Shown here: positions 27,287-37,099 of the stretch, one piece after another
How positions within the stretch are numbered: position 1 is the stretch's first letter
Layout of the letters: the number at the start of each line of letters is the position of its first letter
Source of the DNA: Mucilaginibacter frigoritolerans
Lineage (GTDB): Bacteria; Bacteroidota; Bacteroidia; Sphingobacteriales; Sphingobacteriaceae
Direction: 5' to 3'
Assembly: GCF_007830615.1 (NCBI RefSeq)
Contig: NZ_VLLI01000010.1
Location: 1-64,000, forward strand
Length of the DNA stretch: 64,000 nt
The notes under the pieces: model-generated
Told to the model about the DNA's origin: nothing
Databases searched by the model: none
What the model saw: only the letters and a program-made list of their open reading frames with translations
Program-made: the position numbers and the translations under genes

Positions 27287-28978
27287 ATGACCTTATCACC
27301 ATTACCTACAAAGGGTGAGGATGGCTTTTACCATCCTACAACCGAAAATGAAATTATAGCACTGGTAAAAAAAGCCGGCAATGAATCCCTCGAAATCAGG
27401 TGCAGAGGAGCAGCACACTCCATGTCGAGAGCCATTTATACAGATCCCGGTCAGGGAGAGAAACCACTTCCTAATGAAGTATCTGAACAAAAACCACCAA
27501 AAGGCCCAAACCTTAATGTTATGTTTGATCAGTACATGGCACTAACATGGATTGATGAAAAAAAAGGAATTATAGAGGTAGAAGCAGGTATACACCTGGG
27601 CTACGATCCTGAAGATCCTACAGGAACATCAACTTTAGAAAATAGTTTACTGTACCAGGCATTTGTTAAAGGATTTACTTTAAGTGATCTTGGAGGGATA
27701 TCGCATCAAACGGTAAGCGGATTCCTGATGACGGGATCTTCGGGTGGATCGCTTTGGTATAGCATTGACGAAAATCTGCTGGCATTATCCATTATTGATG
27801 GTAATGGGACAGCTGAATGGTTTACCAAAGAAAGCGAAGAATTTGGCGCTATTGTTCTTTCATTGGGCTTATTAGGTATAGTAAGCAAAGTTCGCCTGCA
27901 ATTAACTCCCATTTTTAACATTTACGGCCAGCAGATCACCTACCCTACTTCCCCGGCCGATTGCCCAATTGATTTATTCGGTGCAGGTTCTGCAGGGAAA
28001 CTAAGCATGGAAAATTTCCTAAAACAGACCCCATATTCAAGGATACTCTGGTGGCCACAGGAAAAAGTAGAAAGGGTAGTAATATGGGAAGCTTCAAGAG
28101 GTACCGCAATGCCAGTATTTGATCCGGCCCCTTACGAAGAATTTGCCGATAATAACTTTATTACTAATGTTGAACAATTAGGAGCCTCGATGATATTTAC
28201 AATGCTTGGAAATAGCAAATTTGGCATAGTATGGAAAAAACTTCAGCCTTCTTTTGCGGAATTCAGGCGCCTAACAGAATTATCATGGGGCGGTAAGTTC
28301 TTTGCAAAGCTGATGGCCGTTTTGGTTACCGGTATATTGAAAGTAATAGGTTTTTTATTAACTCTTTTCTTTATGACATTTAAAGGGCTGTTAGATGCTT
28401 TGTACCCTACTGTGATTGACGCCCTTCAACCGTTAACTAAAAAAGGCAAAGCACAGCTTTTTATGGATTACACCTATAGTAGTTTGCCTATGGACAATGG
28501 TGCAAACGATATACTGATGGGAACAGAATTTACAGAAATATGGATTCCATTGACTGATACACAACGTGCCATGGATCTGTTGGATAAAATGTTTAAGGAA
28601 GGCAAATTTAAAGCTACTGGATATTACTCTACCGAATTGTATGCAGGTAAACAGAGCAGCTATTGGTTGAGTCCATCATTTGAGCGGGATGTATTTAGGA
28701 TAGATTTCTTTTGGTTTAGCACTAACGAAGGCAACCCGGCAGCAAAAGATGGTTTTTTCAGCCAGTTTTGGGAAGCTCTTAAAGATGAAAACATTTCTTT
28801 CAGACTGCATTGGGCAAAATTTTTGCCTGAATATGATTTCGAGAAGTGGGCCGCCTATTTCAAGGAACAATATCCACGATGGGACGACTTTATGCGCTTA
28901 CGCGAACGACGTGACCCGCAAAATATTTTCCTTACCAATTACTGGTCACGGCATTTATTTGGAAAAGAAAAAAGCTAA
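27287..28978 (+). CDS. FAD-linked oxidase, aldonolactone-oxidase-like
   Basis: This 563-residue protein has an N-terminal FAD_binding_4 (VAO/PCMH) domain with a likely FAD-linking His in CRGAAHSMSR (H44) and a Gly-rich loop (GSSGGSLWYSIDEN). The C-terminal half resembles D-arabinono-1,4-lactone or cholesterol-oxidase-type domains, ending DPQNIFLTNYWSRHLFG. A hydrophobic stretch near residues 350-370 (AVLVTGILKVIGFLLTLFFM) could associate with the membrane. The substrate is unknown. It is near, but not in, the oxidoreductase operon and ends at a terminator. Confidence 0.8.
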   Translation: MTLSPLPTKGEDGFYHPTTENEIIALVKKAGNESLEIRCRGAAHSMSRAIYTDPGQGEKPLPNEVSEQKPPKGPNLNVMFDQYMALTWIDEKKGIIEVEAGIHLGYDPEDPTGTSTLENSLLYQAFVKGFTLSDLGGISHQTVSGFLMTGSSGGSLWYSIDENLLALSIIDGNGTAEWFTKESEEFGAIVLSLGLLGIVSKVRLQLTPIFNIYGQQITYPTSPADCPIDLFGAGSAGKLSMENFLKQTPYSRILWWPQEKVERVVIWEASRGTAMPVFDPAPYEEFADNNFITNVEQLGASMIFTMLGNSKFGIVWKKLQPSFAEFRRLTELSWGGKFFAKLMAVLVTGILKVIGFLLTLFFMTFKGLLDALYPTVIDALQPLTKKGKAQLFMDYTYSSLPMDNGANDILMGTEFTEIWIPLTDTQRAMDLLDKMFKEGKFKATGYYSTELYAGKQSSYWLSPSFERDVFRIDFFWFSTNEGNPAAKDGFFSQFWEALKDENISFRLHWAKFLPEYDFEKWAAYFKEQYPRWDDFMRLRERRDPQNIFLTNYWSRHLFGKEKS

Positions 28979-28987
28979 AAAGTAATG

Positions 28988-29024
28988 TAAACGCCTCTTT
29001 AAACTAATTTTGAAGAGGCGTTTA
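28988..29024. terminator. Intrinsic terminator after flavoprotein gene
   Basis: A perfect 12-bp stem (28988-28999 with 29013-29024) closes 10 nt after the flavoprotein stop codon. The T run after it is short, so strength is moderate. Confidence 0.7.
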
Positions 29025-29108
29025 TGTATACCGCTAGTATTTAGATGACTCCCTCATTTATCTTTATAATTAAACACATTTAAAGTTCCCAATAGCTGCT
29101 GATTCTCT

Positions 29109-29151
29109 TATACTTTTTATAAATAGAATTGATCTATTTATAAAAAGTATA
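29109..29151. repeat. Perfect 18-bp AT-rich inverted repeat
   Basis: The arms at 29109-29126 and 29134-29151 are exact reverse complements with a 7-nt loop. The element lies 14 bp before the ATG of the sialidase-like gene, so it overlaps that gene's likely promoter or leader. It may be an operator or a translation-blocking hairpin rather than a terminator. Confidence 0.85.
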
Positions 29152-29164
29152 TTATCTTAATAAA

Positions 29165-30319
29165 ATGAAAGCTTCATTAAATTCAATAGCTGCTATTTTA
29201 TTATTCGCAATGATTTCCAGCGGTTTAAAAGCACAACAAACTAGCATCAGCAACCAATATAAAGATGAAAATGGCCTCGCTCATCTGCATATAGACAGGC
29301 AAATGATCTATACACCCGAAAAACAATGGTTGTACAATCATCACCCTTCTATAATTGAATTTAAAGGCAAATTAATAGCCATATGGTCAAACGGGTTAAA
29401 GGATGAAGATTCACCCGGTCAGCGCATTGCTTTTTCAGTTTCTGATGATTTTGTAAACTGGTCAAAATTGGGCGTATTGGCTAGTCCATCAAAAACCAAA
29501 GGTGATACTTTAAGAGTGCTTACCGCAGCTGGGCTTTATAAATTCAATGATACATTAGTGGCTTACTATGGCGACTATAAAAAAGACCGTACAGATACCC
29601 ATCTGTGGGCCAAAACAAGTACAGATGGCGAACACTGGAGTGAACCAATAGATATGCACCTGCCTATTATCCCCAATCACGGGCCGGAAGTAACCAAAAG
29701 TGGGAGGCTCATCATCAGCGGGAACTTTAGTTTTCCCTACACTGACGATCACAGGGGCTTATCTGGCTGGAAAATGAACAGCTTTTACCCAGACTCATTA
29801 TATAAGCAGGATAATTCATCAACCTTTTACCGGCCTGCAGAAAAACTGGGATATCCTCCATTATGTGAAGGTTCATTTTTTCAGACTGATGACAATATCA
29901 TACACATGCTTTTAAGAGTTACCGGAAAAGGCTGGAAAGGCTGGCTCTGGCTTACTGAAAGTAAGGACAATGGCAAAACATGGTCTAATCCCGTTCAAAC
30001 AAAATTTACAGATAACGATAGTAAATTTCACTTCGGCAGATTACCTGATAAAAAGTATTACTATGTGGGTATACCTGACACATTGCACCATTATGATCGG
30101 AACCCGCTAATTTTAGCATTATCAAATAATGGAAAATCTTTTAGTAAACAATATGTTATTGCTGATGAGCTCTACCAATTAAAAGAAAAAGGATTGTGGA
30201 AGGGCGGACAGTATGGCTATCCGCACTCCATAATTTATAAAAATGAATTGTATGTTATTATTTCAAGACAAAAAGAATCGATAGAAGTAATTCGATTTAA
30301 ATTGAACCAATTACAATAG
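29165..30319 (+). CDS. Secreted sialidase-superfamily (BNR/Asp-box) protein
   Basis: This 384-residue protein has a signal peptide (MKASLNSIAAILLFAMISSG...KAQ). It is rich in propeller-like strands and carries Asp-box motifs such as STDGEHWSEP and SKDNGKTWSNPV. This fits the exo-alpha-sialidase or neuraminidase superfamily, although the arginine triad of true GH33 enzymes was not established here. It converges with the GH92 gene at the end of the glycan locus with only an 11-bp gap, which supports a role in removing terminal residues from the same glycans. Confidence 0.75.
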   Translation: MKASLNSIAAILLFAMISSGLKAQQTSISNQYKDENGLAHLHIDRQMIYTPEKQWLYNHHPSIIEFKGKLIAIWSNGLKDEDSPGQRIAFSVSDDFVNWSKLGVLASPSKTKGDTLRVLTAAGLYKFNDTLVAYYGDYKKDRTDTHLWAKTSTDGEHWSEPIDMHLPIIPNHGPEVTKSGRLIISGNFSFPYTDDHRGLSGWKMNSFYPDSLYKQDNSSTFYRPAEKLGYPPLCEGSFFQTDDNIIHMLLRVTGKGWKGWLWLTESKDNGKTWSNPVQTKFTDNDSKFHFGRLPDKKYYYVGIPDTLHHYDRNPLILALSNNGKSFSKQYVIADELYQLKEKGLWKGGQYGYPHSIIYKNELYVIISRQKESIEVIRFKLNQLQ

Positions 30320-30330
30320 TTAACATCGGT

Positions 30331-32604
30331 TTAATTATTGTACACAGATTTTGGCCTGAAAGCTTTATTTACACCCCAATAATTGGAAGGCTTATTGCTC
30401 ATGGTTATGATCAATAAGCCGCCTTTTAACATATCGTTATACATTAAATATGATTTAGGGTAGCTTTTACCATTCAAAATCATACCCTGTATGTATTTAT
30501 TACCGGCATTATTGTTTTTTACTACGATATGAAAAACCTTACCGTTAGCCAGTTTTAGTGTTGCATGGTTAATAACCGGGCTACCAAAAACATAAGCACC
30601 ATTAGCCGGATTTACCTGGTAAAAGCCCAGGGCCGACAACACATACCATGCTGACATCTGCCCAACATCTTCATTACCAATTATACCATCGGTTTGATTA
30701 GTATAAAAATTATCCAGCACATACCGCACCTTTTCGGCCGTTTTATATGGCTCTCCAACATAATTATATAAATAAGCTATGTGATGACTTGGTTCATTTC
30801 CATGGGCGTACTGACCAATTAATCCCGTAATATCATTAGATGCCTCATTACCCATATCACCTTTGGCTACAAAAAGAGAATCTAACTTTTGAATAAACGG
30901 TTTTTCGCCACCCTGTAATGCAATCAATCCTTCAACATCCTGGGGTACTAACCAACTGTATTGCCAGGAATTACCTTCAGTAAAATCGTCCTTCATGTGG
31001 CGGGAAACAAATGGACTGAATGGGGTACGCCACTTATCAGCCGATATTCTGCCACGCATAAAATGTGCTTGCTTATCAAAATAATTCACATAGTTTTTGG
31101 CTCTCTTACTGAAATAAATATAATCTTCTTTATTGCCCATTTTAAGGGCCATTTGAGCAATGCACCAATCATCAATAGCAAATTCCAGCCCGCTTGCTAC
31201 TGATTCTGTTACCGTATCAGCGGGGATATAACCTAAGCTTTTTACAAACTTCAATCCCCGGATATCACCCATTTGTGTTTTTTTAACGGCCTCGTATGCC
31301 AGTTGGGCGTCAAAACCCTTATATCCCTTTAAAAAAGCGTCAGCAATAACAGGCACGGCACTATTCCCTACCATACAATTGGTTTCGTTAGCCATTAAGT
31401 GCCATACCGGCAAACGGCCCTGCTGTTGATATATAGCCAGCATTGAATTAACAAGATTATTAACACGTTCAGGCTGCCAGAGGGTCATTAATGGATTTTC
31501 AGCCCGGTAAGTATCCCATAGCGACATAGTGGTTACATTATTAAAACCGGCATTATGGTGCACTTGCTTATCAGTACCAAAGTAGTCTCCATTACAATCA
31601 TCAAAAGTTGAAGGAGCTATCATGGTGTGATAAAGTGCCGTATAAAAAGTCCGCATTCTTTGGGTATCAGCCTTTACCTCTATTTTTTGAAACTCATGGT
31701 TCCATAAGTTCCTTGCTTGTCTTTTAATTTTATCAAAATCCCAGGTTGTTGCTTCAGTGCGGACATTTATAAGGGCATTATCCATACTTACCGGGGATAT
31801 GCCTACTTTAATTTTCACTACTTCACCTTTTGTTGTACTAAAGCTCAAAATACCTTTTATATATTTCCCTTTTAAGGCCGTTCCCTGTACTGATTTTAAG
31901 CTATCATAAACAGCAAAGTCTTTAATAGCTTTAGAAAAAACAGCAGCAAAATAAATTTTCTGATCAACTGCCCATCCTGTTGAATACCTGTATCCGGTAA
32001 TAGTGCTGTCGTTAACCAATTTTATGAAGCATTCCACAGGACGGTCTGCCGTGCCATTTTCCAGGTCAATAACAATATGCGACTGACTTGATTCAGGAAA
32101 GGTATATCGATGATAACCTACGCGTGTGGTAGCAGTTAACTCAACATTAATATTGTATCTTTTTAATTTCACAGAGTAGTATCCTGGATGTACTACTTCA
32201 TCCTTATGACTAAAAAGTGAATAATAACCACTTTGGTAATCATTTAAAGTACCAGGAACAACCTTTGCAGGTCCCGTTGTAGGCATAAACTGAATATCGC
32301 CTAAATCACCTATACCGGTACCGCTGAGATGCGTATGTGCAAAACCAACAATTGTTGAATCAGCATAATTATATCCGGAACACCAGTCCCATCCCTTTGA
32401 CATATTGACTGCACCCAGCTGCACTGCCCCAAAAGGCACATTAGCCCCTAAAAACACATGCCCATGTAAACCCGTGCCGATGTAAGGATCAACATAAGAT
32501 ACCAGATCAGGTTGTGTAACTAATGTTTTTCTCTTAACGGATTGTCCTTTTACATCAGTAGACAAGTAAAACATCAACAATATTAACGGGATATACTTCT
32601 TCAT
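30331..32604 (-). CDS. GH92 alpha-mannosidase
   Basis: This 757-residue secreted enzyme has a signal peptide (LILLMFYLSTDVKG) and the GH92 signatures YVDPYIGTGLHGHVF, GFAHTHLSGTG, WDTYRAENPL and NEDVGQMSAWYVLSALGFY. Family members are calcium-dependent exo-alpha-mannosidases, often alpha-1,2-, acting on N-glycans. It is the last gene of the minus-strand glycosidase block, about 20 bp after the GH29 gene. Confidence 0.93.
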   Translation of the reverse strand: MKKYIPLILLMFYLSTDVKGQSVKRKTLVTQPDLVSYVDPYIGTGLHGHVFLGANVPFGAVQLGAVNMSKGWDWCSGYNYADSTIVGFAHTHLSGTGIGDLGDIQFMPTTGPAKVVPGTLNDYQSGYYSLFSHKDEVVHPGYYSVKLKRYNINVELTATTRVGYHRYTFPESSQSHIVIDLENGTADRPVECFIKLVNDSTITGYRYSTGWAVDQKIYFAAVFSKAIKDFAVYDSLKSVQGTALKGKYIKGILSFSTTKGEVVKIKVGISPVSMDNALINVRTEATTWDFDKIKRQARNLWNHEFQKIEVKADTQRMRTFYTALYHTMIAPSTFDDCNGDYFGTDKQVHHNAGFNNVTTMSLWDTYRAENPLMTLWQPERVNNLVNSMLAIYQQQGRLPVWHLMANETNCMVGNSAVPVIADAFLKGYKGFDAQLAYEAVKKTQMGDIRGLKFVKSLGYIPADTVTESVASGLEFAIDDWCIAQMALKMGNKEDYIYFSKRAKNYVNYFDKQAHFMRGRISADKWRTPFSPFVSRHMKDDFTEGNSWQYSWLVPQDVEGLIALQGGEKPFIQKLDSLFVAKGDMGNEASNDITGLIGQYAHGNEPSHHIAYLYNYVGEPYKTAEKVRYVLDNFYTNQTDGIIGNEDVGQMSAWYVLSALGFYQVNPANGAYVFGSPVINHATLKLANGKVFHIVVKNNNAGNKYIQGMILNGKSYPKSYLMYNDMLKGGLLIITMSNKPSNYWGVNKAFRPKSVYNN

Positions 32605-32624
32605 TCTTTATAAATATACTTTGT

Positions 32625-34748
32625 TTAATTTATCTCAGCCCCTAATTCGGCCACAGCTATTCCGTTTCCACTAACCACACGTTTAGCTGTGAATTTAAAA
32701 TAACGGGCATTGTAAACATGATCAAGCGGTACAACCTGTTCAATAGGATTCGATTTTATATTAGAAAATTCACCCTCAGCAACTGTTTGCCATGTAATGC
32801 CATCATTGCTTATAGCATAAGCGTAACTATCAACAATACCCGCAGCGACTTTATCATGACGTGGCAAATAAGTAAATGCTTTTATTGGTTGTTGCTTACC
32901 CATATCAACCGCAATACTTTGTGGAAAAGTTGTTGTAGCTGAAGCATCCAGTGTGTTCCAATTGGTATAAATATTTTCATCAATGGCATATTCCGGAGAT
33001 TTAGCGTTTCCTGTGGTTTGATCGGTTAATATCTTCCAGCCAGCTTTGCTTAAACCAAATTTTGTGCTTCCAATGTCACCATACTGATCTTTATTTTCGA
33101 AGCTGATGGCTTTTACTACACCGCCATCTGCAAGTGCTATTGCTTTTTCATACAATGGCGAGTTAATAGATGGAGAGGTACCATCAATAGTATAATGTAT
33201 ACTACCAACCGGAGCATCAGTACGAATACTAACATTGCCTGCTATATCACGTTCAATAATTGGCGCCGACAGATGCACAGGCTCCTTAAACAAGCCAAAA
33301 CCACTTAGAGCAATGCAAACAGGTGAAGCTGTTATTCTGACCCTAAGTTTACTTGCTGTGATATTTTGCGGCAAACGGATCAATTTATTTGCACCTATGC
33401 TGGTTACCGTAGCAATTTGCTTCCAGTTGTTTTGCTCCCAAATGTCAATGGCTGTACCTTCAATACGTTGTCCCAGTTTAATATTTTCACGAAGCTGTAT
33501 AACATTAAATGTTTTAGCCGTGTGTAAATCTATAATCAGATTGGGCGTTTTAACATCATCATTGGTTGCCCAATAAGTATACCTGCTGTTATCCAGCAAA
33601 TTTGCAGGGCCAAATTTCAATTGATTATTTCCCCGTACATTACTGGCTTTAAATGTTGCTCCTTTAGCCAGGTTGGTTGAAAAGGTTTCTTTTAGTATTT
33701 GACCAAATTGTTTCAGGATATTTACATCTTCATCACTTAACTGTCCACTTTTATCGGGCGAGAGTCCCAAATCAAGGCAGGCTCCCCTGCCAACACTTTT
33801 GTAATAAAGATTAAGTAAAGCATAAGCAGATTTACTTTGTCCATCCTGAGATTGATGATAAAACCACCCTGAACGAAGCGGAACATCACACTCAGCAGGC
33901 ATCCAGTATTGGCCATTGCGAGTGCCTTCGGTTCCTTCCTCATCCTTCACATAACCGTTTGAGGGTATTTTACCAGCATCCGGAGCATGAGGCGTATAAG
34001 TTGCCCAGTAAGTTTCACCAGCGTGCCCTTCTTCATTCCCAACCCATCTAACATCAGGACCTACATCACCAAAAATACTGGCACCGGGTTGCATTTTCCG
34101 GGTAATGGCCCAGTTAACAGGCCAATTATAATAAGTTGATCTATCAATTTTACGCACCTCACGGGCGCCACCGTAATAGCCATCACCACCGTTTGCACCA
34201 TCGTGCCACGACATAAAGAGATTTCCATAATGGGTATAAAGCTCCCTTAGCTGGTTACGATATACATCTGTAACATATTCCGGTTTTCCATAAAGTGGGT
34301 TATTTCTATCCCAGGGAGAGCAATATACGCCCATTTTCATACCCAGTTTCTCACAAACCAGTTGATACTCTTTCAGGATATCGCCTTTTCCATTTTTATA
34401 GCCACTTTGAGTAATGTTATGTGTAGTAGTTTTTGTAGGCCAAAGGCAAAATCCATCATGGTGTTTGGCTACAACAACAATGCCTTTAAATCCACCTGCT
34501 TTTGCTGCGCCTACAATTTGCATAGCACTAAAATTTGATGGATTAAAAATTTTAGGATCTTCATCACCATAGCCCCATTCTTTATCAGTGTATGTGGCCA
34601 CGCTAAAATGTATAATACAATACATATCGGTTTGCTGCCAATCGAGCTGCCTTTTTGAAGGAAGTGCTCCATAAGGTTTTGGGGCATCTTGTGCAAAAGC
34701 AGCTACATTACCAATAAATAATAATGCGGCTAATAGTAATCGTTTCAT
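32625..34748 (-). CDS. GH29 alpha-L-fucosidase with carbohydrate-binding modules
   Basis: This 707-residue secreted enzyme (signal peptide MKRLLLAALLFIGNVAAFAQ) has a GH29 catalytic domain (about 25-340) with the HFSVATYTDKEWG and VVVAKHHDGFCLWPT motifs and a likely nucleophile Asp in SWHDGANGGDG. It is followed by a discoidin-like module (about 350-480), a chitobiase C-terminal-like module (HYTIDGTSPS) and a second F5/8 type C module (about 570-707). It removes alpha-linked fucose from glycans in the periplasm or at the cell surface. Confidence 0.92.
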   Translation of the reverse strand: MKRLLLAALLFIGNVAAFAQDAPKPYGALPSKRQLDWQQTDMYCIIHFSVATYTDKEWGYGDEDPKIFNPSNFSAMQIVGAAKAGGFKGIVVVAKHHDGFCLWPTKTTTHNITQSGYKNGKGDILKEYQLVCEKLGMKMGVYCSPWDRNNPLYGKPEYVTDVYRNQLRELYTHYGNLFMSWHDGANGGDGYYGGAREVRKIDRSTYYNWPVNWAITRKMQPGASIFGDVGPDVRWVGNEEGHAGETYWATYTPHAPDAGKIPSNGYVKDEEGTEGTRNGQYWMPAECDVPLRSGWFYHQSQDGQSKSAYALLNLYYKSVGRGACLDLGLSPDKSGQLSDEDVNILKQFGQILKETFSTNLAKGATFKASNVRGNNQLKFGPANLLDNSRYTYWATNDDVKTPNLIIDLHTAKTFNVIQLRENIKLGQRIEGTAIDIWEQNNWKQIATVTSIGANKLIRLPQNITASKLRVRITASPVCIALSGFGLFKEPVHLSAPIIERDIAGNVSIRTDAPVGSIHYTIDGTSPSINSPLYEKAIALADGGVVKAISFENKDQYGDIGSTKFGLSKAGWKILTDQTTGNAKSPEYAIDENIYTNWNTLDASATTTFPQSIAVDMGKQQPIKAFTYLPRHDKVAAGIVDSYAYAISNDGITWQTVAEGEFSNIKSNPIEQVVPLDHVYNARYFKFTAKRVVSGNGIAVAELGAEIN

Positions 34749-34781
34749 TTTATTTATTCTTTATCGTTTTAATTCGATTTA

Positions 34782-37085
34782 TTAGTTCCTAAACCATGAT
34801 GAAGGTAAATCAGCCGGGGCTGAACCATCTTTACTATATTTCAGTTTAAGGGTATAACCACCGCCACCTTCAATAAAATCAAGCTTAAATTTTTGCAGAC
34901 CTTTCTTTAATGCTACCTGCCCGTTTTTTTCAATGGCCGAATGCAAACCATCATTATTTACTGTTTCACGATCAGCAATTTTTAAAACTCCGCCATCATC
35001 ACAAGTTAAGTAAAAGCTATAAACACCATCAGCAGGAACATCAATATAACCACTATAAGTAATGGCGAATGAAGGTGCTTTTACAGTTTGCGGCACAGCA
35101 ATAACATCGCTGATAAATGTGCTATCGGCATTGGCCTTGCTTATGAATTTGGTTTCTTTAAAAAAAGCTTTGTAATAACTGCATTTTAAACCAGGTTGCG
35201 TATTATTAACTTCAACCGGTGCCGCTAAGCTTTGCTGCTGATAGTTTAGATCATAAACATCACCCCTTGCCCCTGCTGATGTAAAAGCAGCTAAACGTAT
35301 CCGTTCAGATTTGTTAATAATAAGCTTTCCTGTAAGTTCTTCTGAGTTTTTTCCCGGTAGTGTTCCATCGGTAGTGTATCTTATTTGCATGCCTTGCATA
35401 GGCTTCACTATGCTAAGGGTATCCAGTTCAGTAAATACATTTTGAGTGATCATTCCCGGAAGGTCGGGCAATCTGTAATGTACATTTAATACATCAAGAC
35501 GCTTAAATTGATCTGTTAAACGGTTCACGTAACTATTGTAATCATTAACATTGTTTGTCCATAACAGCTCTGCTAATGCTGTCATTCTGGGCATAAACAT
35601 GTAATCAGCTCGATTTTCGGACGGGATATTTTCTGTCCAGATGTTAGCCTGGGCTCCAATAATTAATTTTGCTTCTGTTGGGGCTAAGCCTGCTGGAACC
35701 GGGTTAAAATGATAAACATTATAAATAGAGTTTTGATCAGGCTGATTATCAAAATACAGCGGTGAACCCGGTGTCATAATTACTTTATTACCATTTCTGG
35801 CTGCCTTTAGAGGGGCATCAGGAACCCAGCCGCGCCAGTACATAACAATAGCTGTATTACTGATACCCCCCTCAATAATCTCGTCCCACCCTATCAGCTT
35901 ACGGCCTTTTGAATTAAAGAATTTTTCCATACGATTAATGAAGTAGCTTTGCAATGCAGGCAGATCCTTAATGCCTTCGCGTTTCATTAATTCCTTACAA
36001 GCTTCAGATTTGGCCCAATCGCTCCTGTCGACCTCATCGCCACCTATATGTATATATTTTGATGGGAAAATATTCATAATCTCTGTAAATACATTTTCAG
36101 CAAACTCAAAGGTACTTTCGTTACATGGGCAAATTGGTTTGGTAAAAAGCGTTCCCCATTTATTTTCTCCATTACAGGTTAAAAATGGGTAAGCATTAAT
36201 TGCAGCCATCATGTGGCCAGGCATATCAATTTCAGGTATAATATCAATATGTCTTTCAGCTGCATAAGCTACAAGTGCTTTCATTTGCTGCTGGGTATAA
36301 AACCCACCATACAAAGTTTTACCATTTTTATGAATGACGTGCTGCTCATCAATGTTAAAATCAGGATTATCAACAGCTTTTTTCATACATGCTGAATCCT
36401 GGTTATTGAAGGTGCGCCATGCACCCTCTTCAGTAAGCTTAGGATATTTCTTAATTTCAATACGCCAACCCTGATCATCAGTTAAATGCAAATGGAGCTT
36501 ATTCATTTTATAAAGCGCCATAACATTAATAAACTTTCTAAGATAGGTTATGGATAAAAAATGCCTTGAAACATCCAGGTGCATTCCGCGCCATTCATAT
36601 GCAGGTTCATCATTAATAATAACTACCGGTAGTGTTAGATTTTTAATCGTTTTAATGTTGGAATATTCAACATTAACAGGTAATAGTTGCCTGATAGTTT
36701 GGATAGCCATAAACATGCCCGCCGGGGTTCTGGCAGCAATGGTTATTTGATGAGTGGTGATCACCAGTCGGTAACCTTCATCAGCACTAATACCCGCATC
36801 ATATTTCAATTGGATGGCGTGATCTTTTGAAGTTGTGCTTAATTTAAGGGGCTTCCCAAAACCATTTGCAAAAAACTCATTAAGCCGATTAGCTTCATTT
36901 ATAAACTTTCCACCATTAGGGTAAACAATGTTTGTAGCAGGGGTTATTACAAAACGTCCCTGTCCACTAACTAAGGAAGTTGGGTAAGGGATAATATTAT
37001 ATTTACTATCAACCTGTTGTGCAATTACTTTAAAACCTGTAGAAACTACAATGGCTATAAGCAAAGCCACAATTTTATTTTTCAT
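34782..37085 (-). CDS. GH20 beta-N-acetylhexosaminidase with PA14 domain
   Basis: This 767-residue secreted enzyme has a signal peptide, a GH20b N-terminal domain and a GH20 catalytic domain. Visible motifs are HLHLTDDQGWRIEIKKYP and HIGGDEVDRSDW with the catalytic Asp-Glu pair. A chitobiase-type module (IRYTTDGTLPG) and a C-terminal PA14 domain (about 640-760) follow. It releases terminal GlcNAc or GalNAc. The gene lies 15 bp after the GH35 gene and about 33 bp before the GH29 gene. Confidence 0.94.
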   Translation of the reverse strand: MKNKIVALLIAIVVSTGFKVIAQQVDSKYNIIPYPTSLVSGQGRFVITPATNIVYPNGGKFINEANRLNEFFANGFGKPLKLSTTSKDHAIQLKYDAGISADEGYRLVITTHQITIAARTPAGMFMAIQTIRQLLPVNVEYSNIKTIKNLTLPVVIINDEPAYEWRGMHLDVSRHFLSITYLRKFINVMALYKMNKLHLHLTDDQGWRIEIKKYPKLTEEGAWRTFNNQDSACMKKAVDNPDFNIDEQHVIHKNGKTLYGGFYTQQQMKALVAYAAERHIDIIPEIDMPGHMMAAINAYPFLTCNGENKWGTLFTKPICPCNESTFEFAENVFTEIMNIFPSKYIHIGGDEVDRSDWAKSEACKELMKREGIKDLPALQSYFINRMEKFFNSKGRKLIGWDEIIEGGISNTAIVMYWRGWVPDAPLKAARNGNKVIMTPGSPLYFDNQPDQNSIYNVYHFNPVPAGLAPTEAKLIIGAQANIWTENIPSENRADYMFMPRMTALAELLWTNNVNDYNSYVNRLTDQFKRLDVLNVHYRLPDLPGMITQNVFTELDTLSIVKPMQGMQIRYTTDGTLPGKNSEELTGKLIINKSERIRLAAFTSAGARGDVYDLNYQQQSLAAPVEVNNTQPGLKCSYYKAFFKETKFISKANADSTFISDVIAVPQTVKAPSFAITYSGYIDVPADGVYSFYLTCDDGGVLKIADRETVNNDGLHSAIEKNGQVALKKGLQKFKLDFIEGGGGYTLKLKYSKDGSAPADLPSSWFRN

Positions 37086-37099
37086 CTTTATTTTATTCG

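Noticed and set aside
29165..30319. Firm assignment as a GH33 sialidase
   Set aside because: Asp boxes and a propeller pattern are visible, but the catalytic arginine triad and Tyr/Glu pair were not established by eye.
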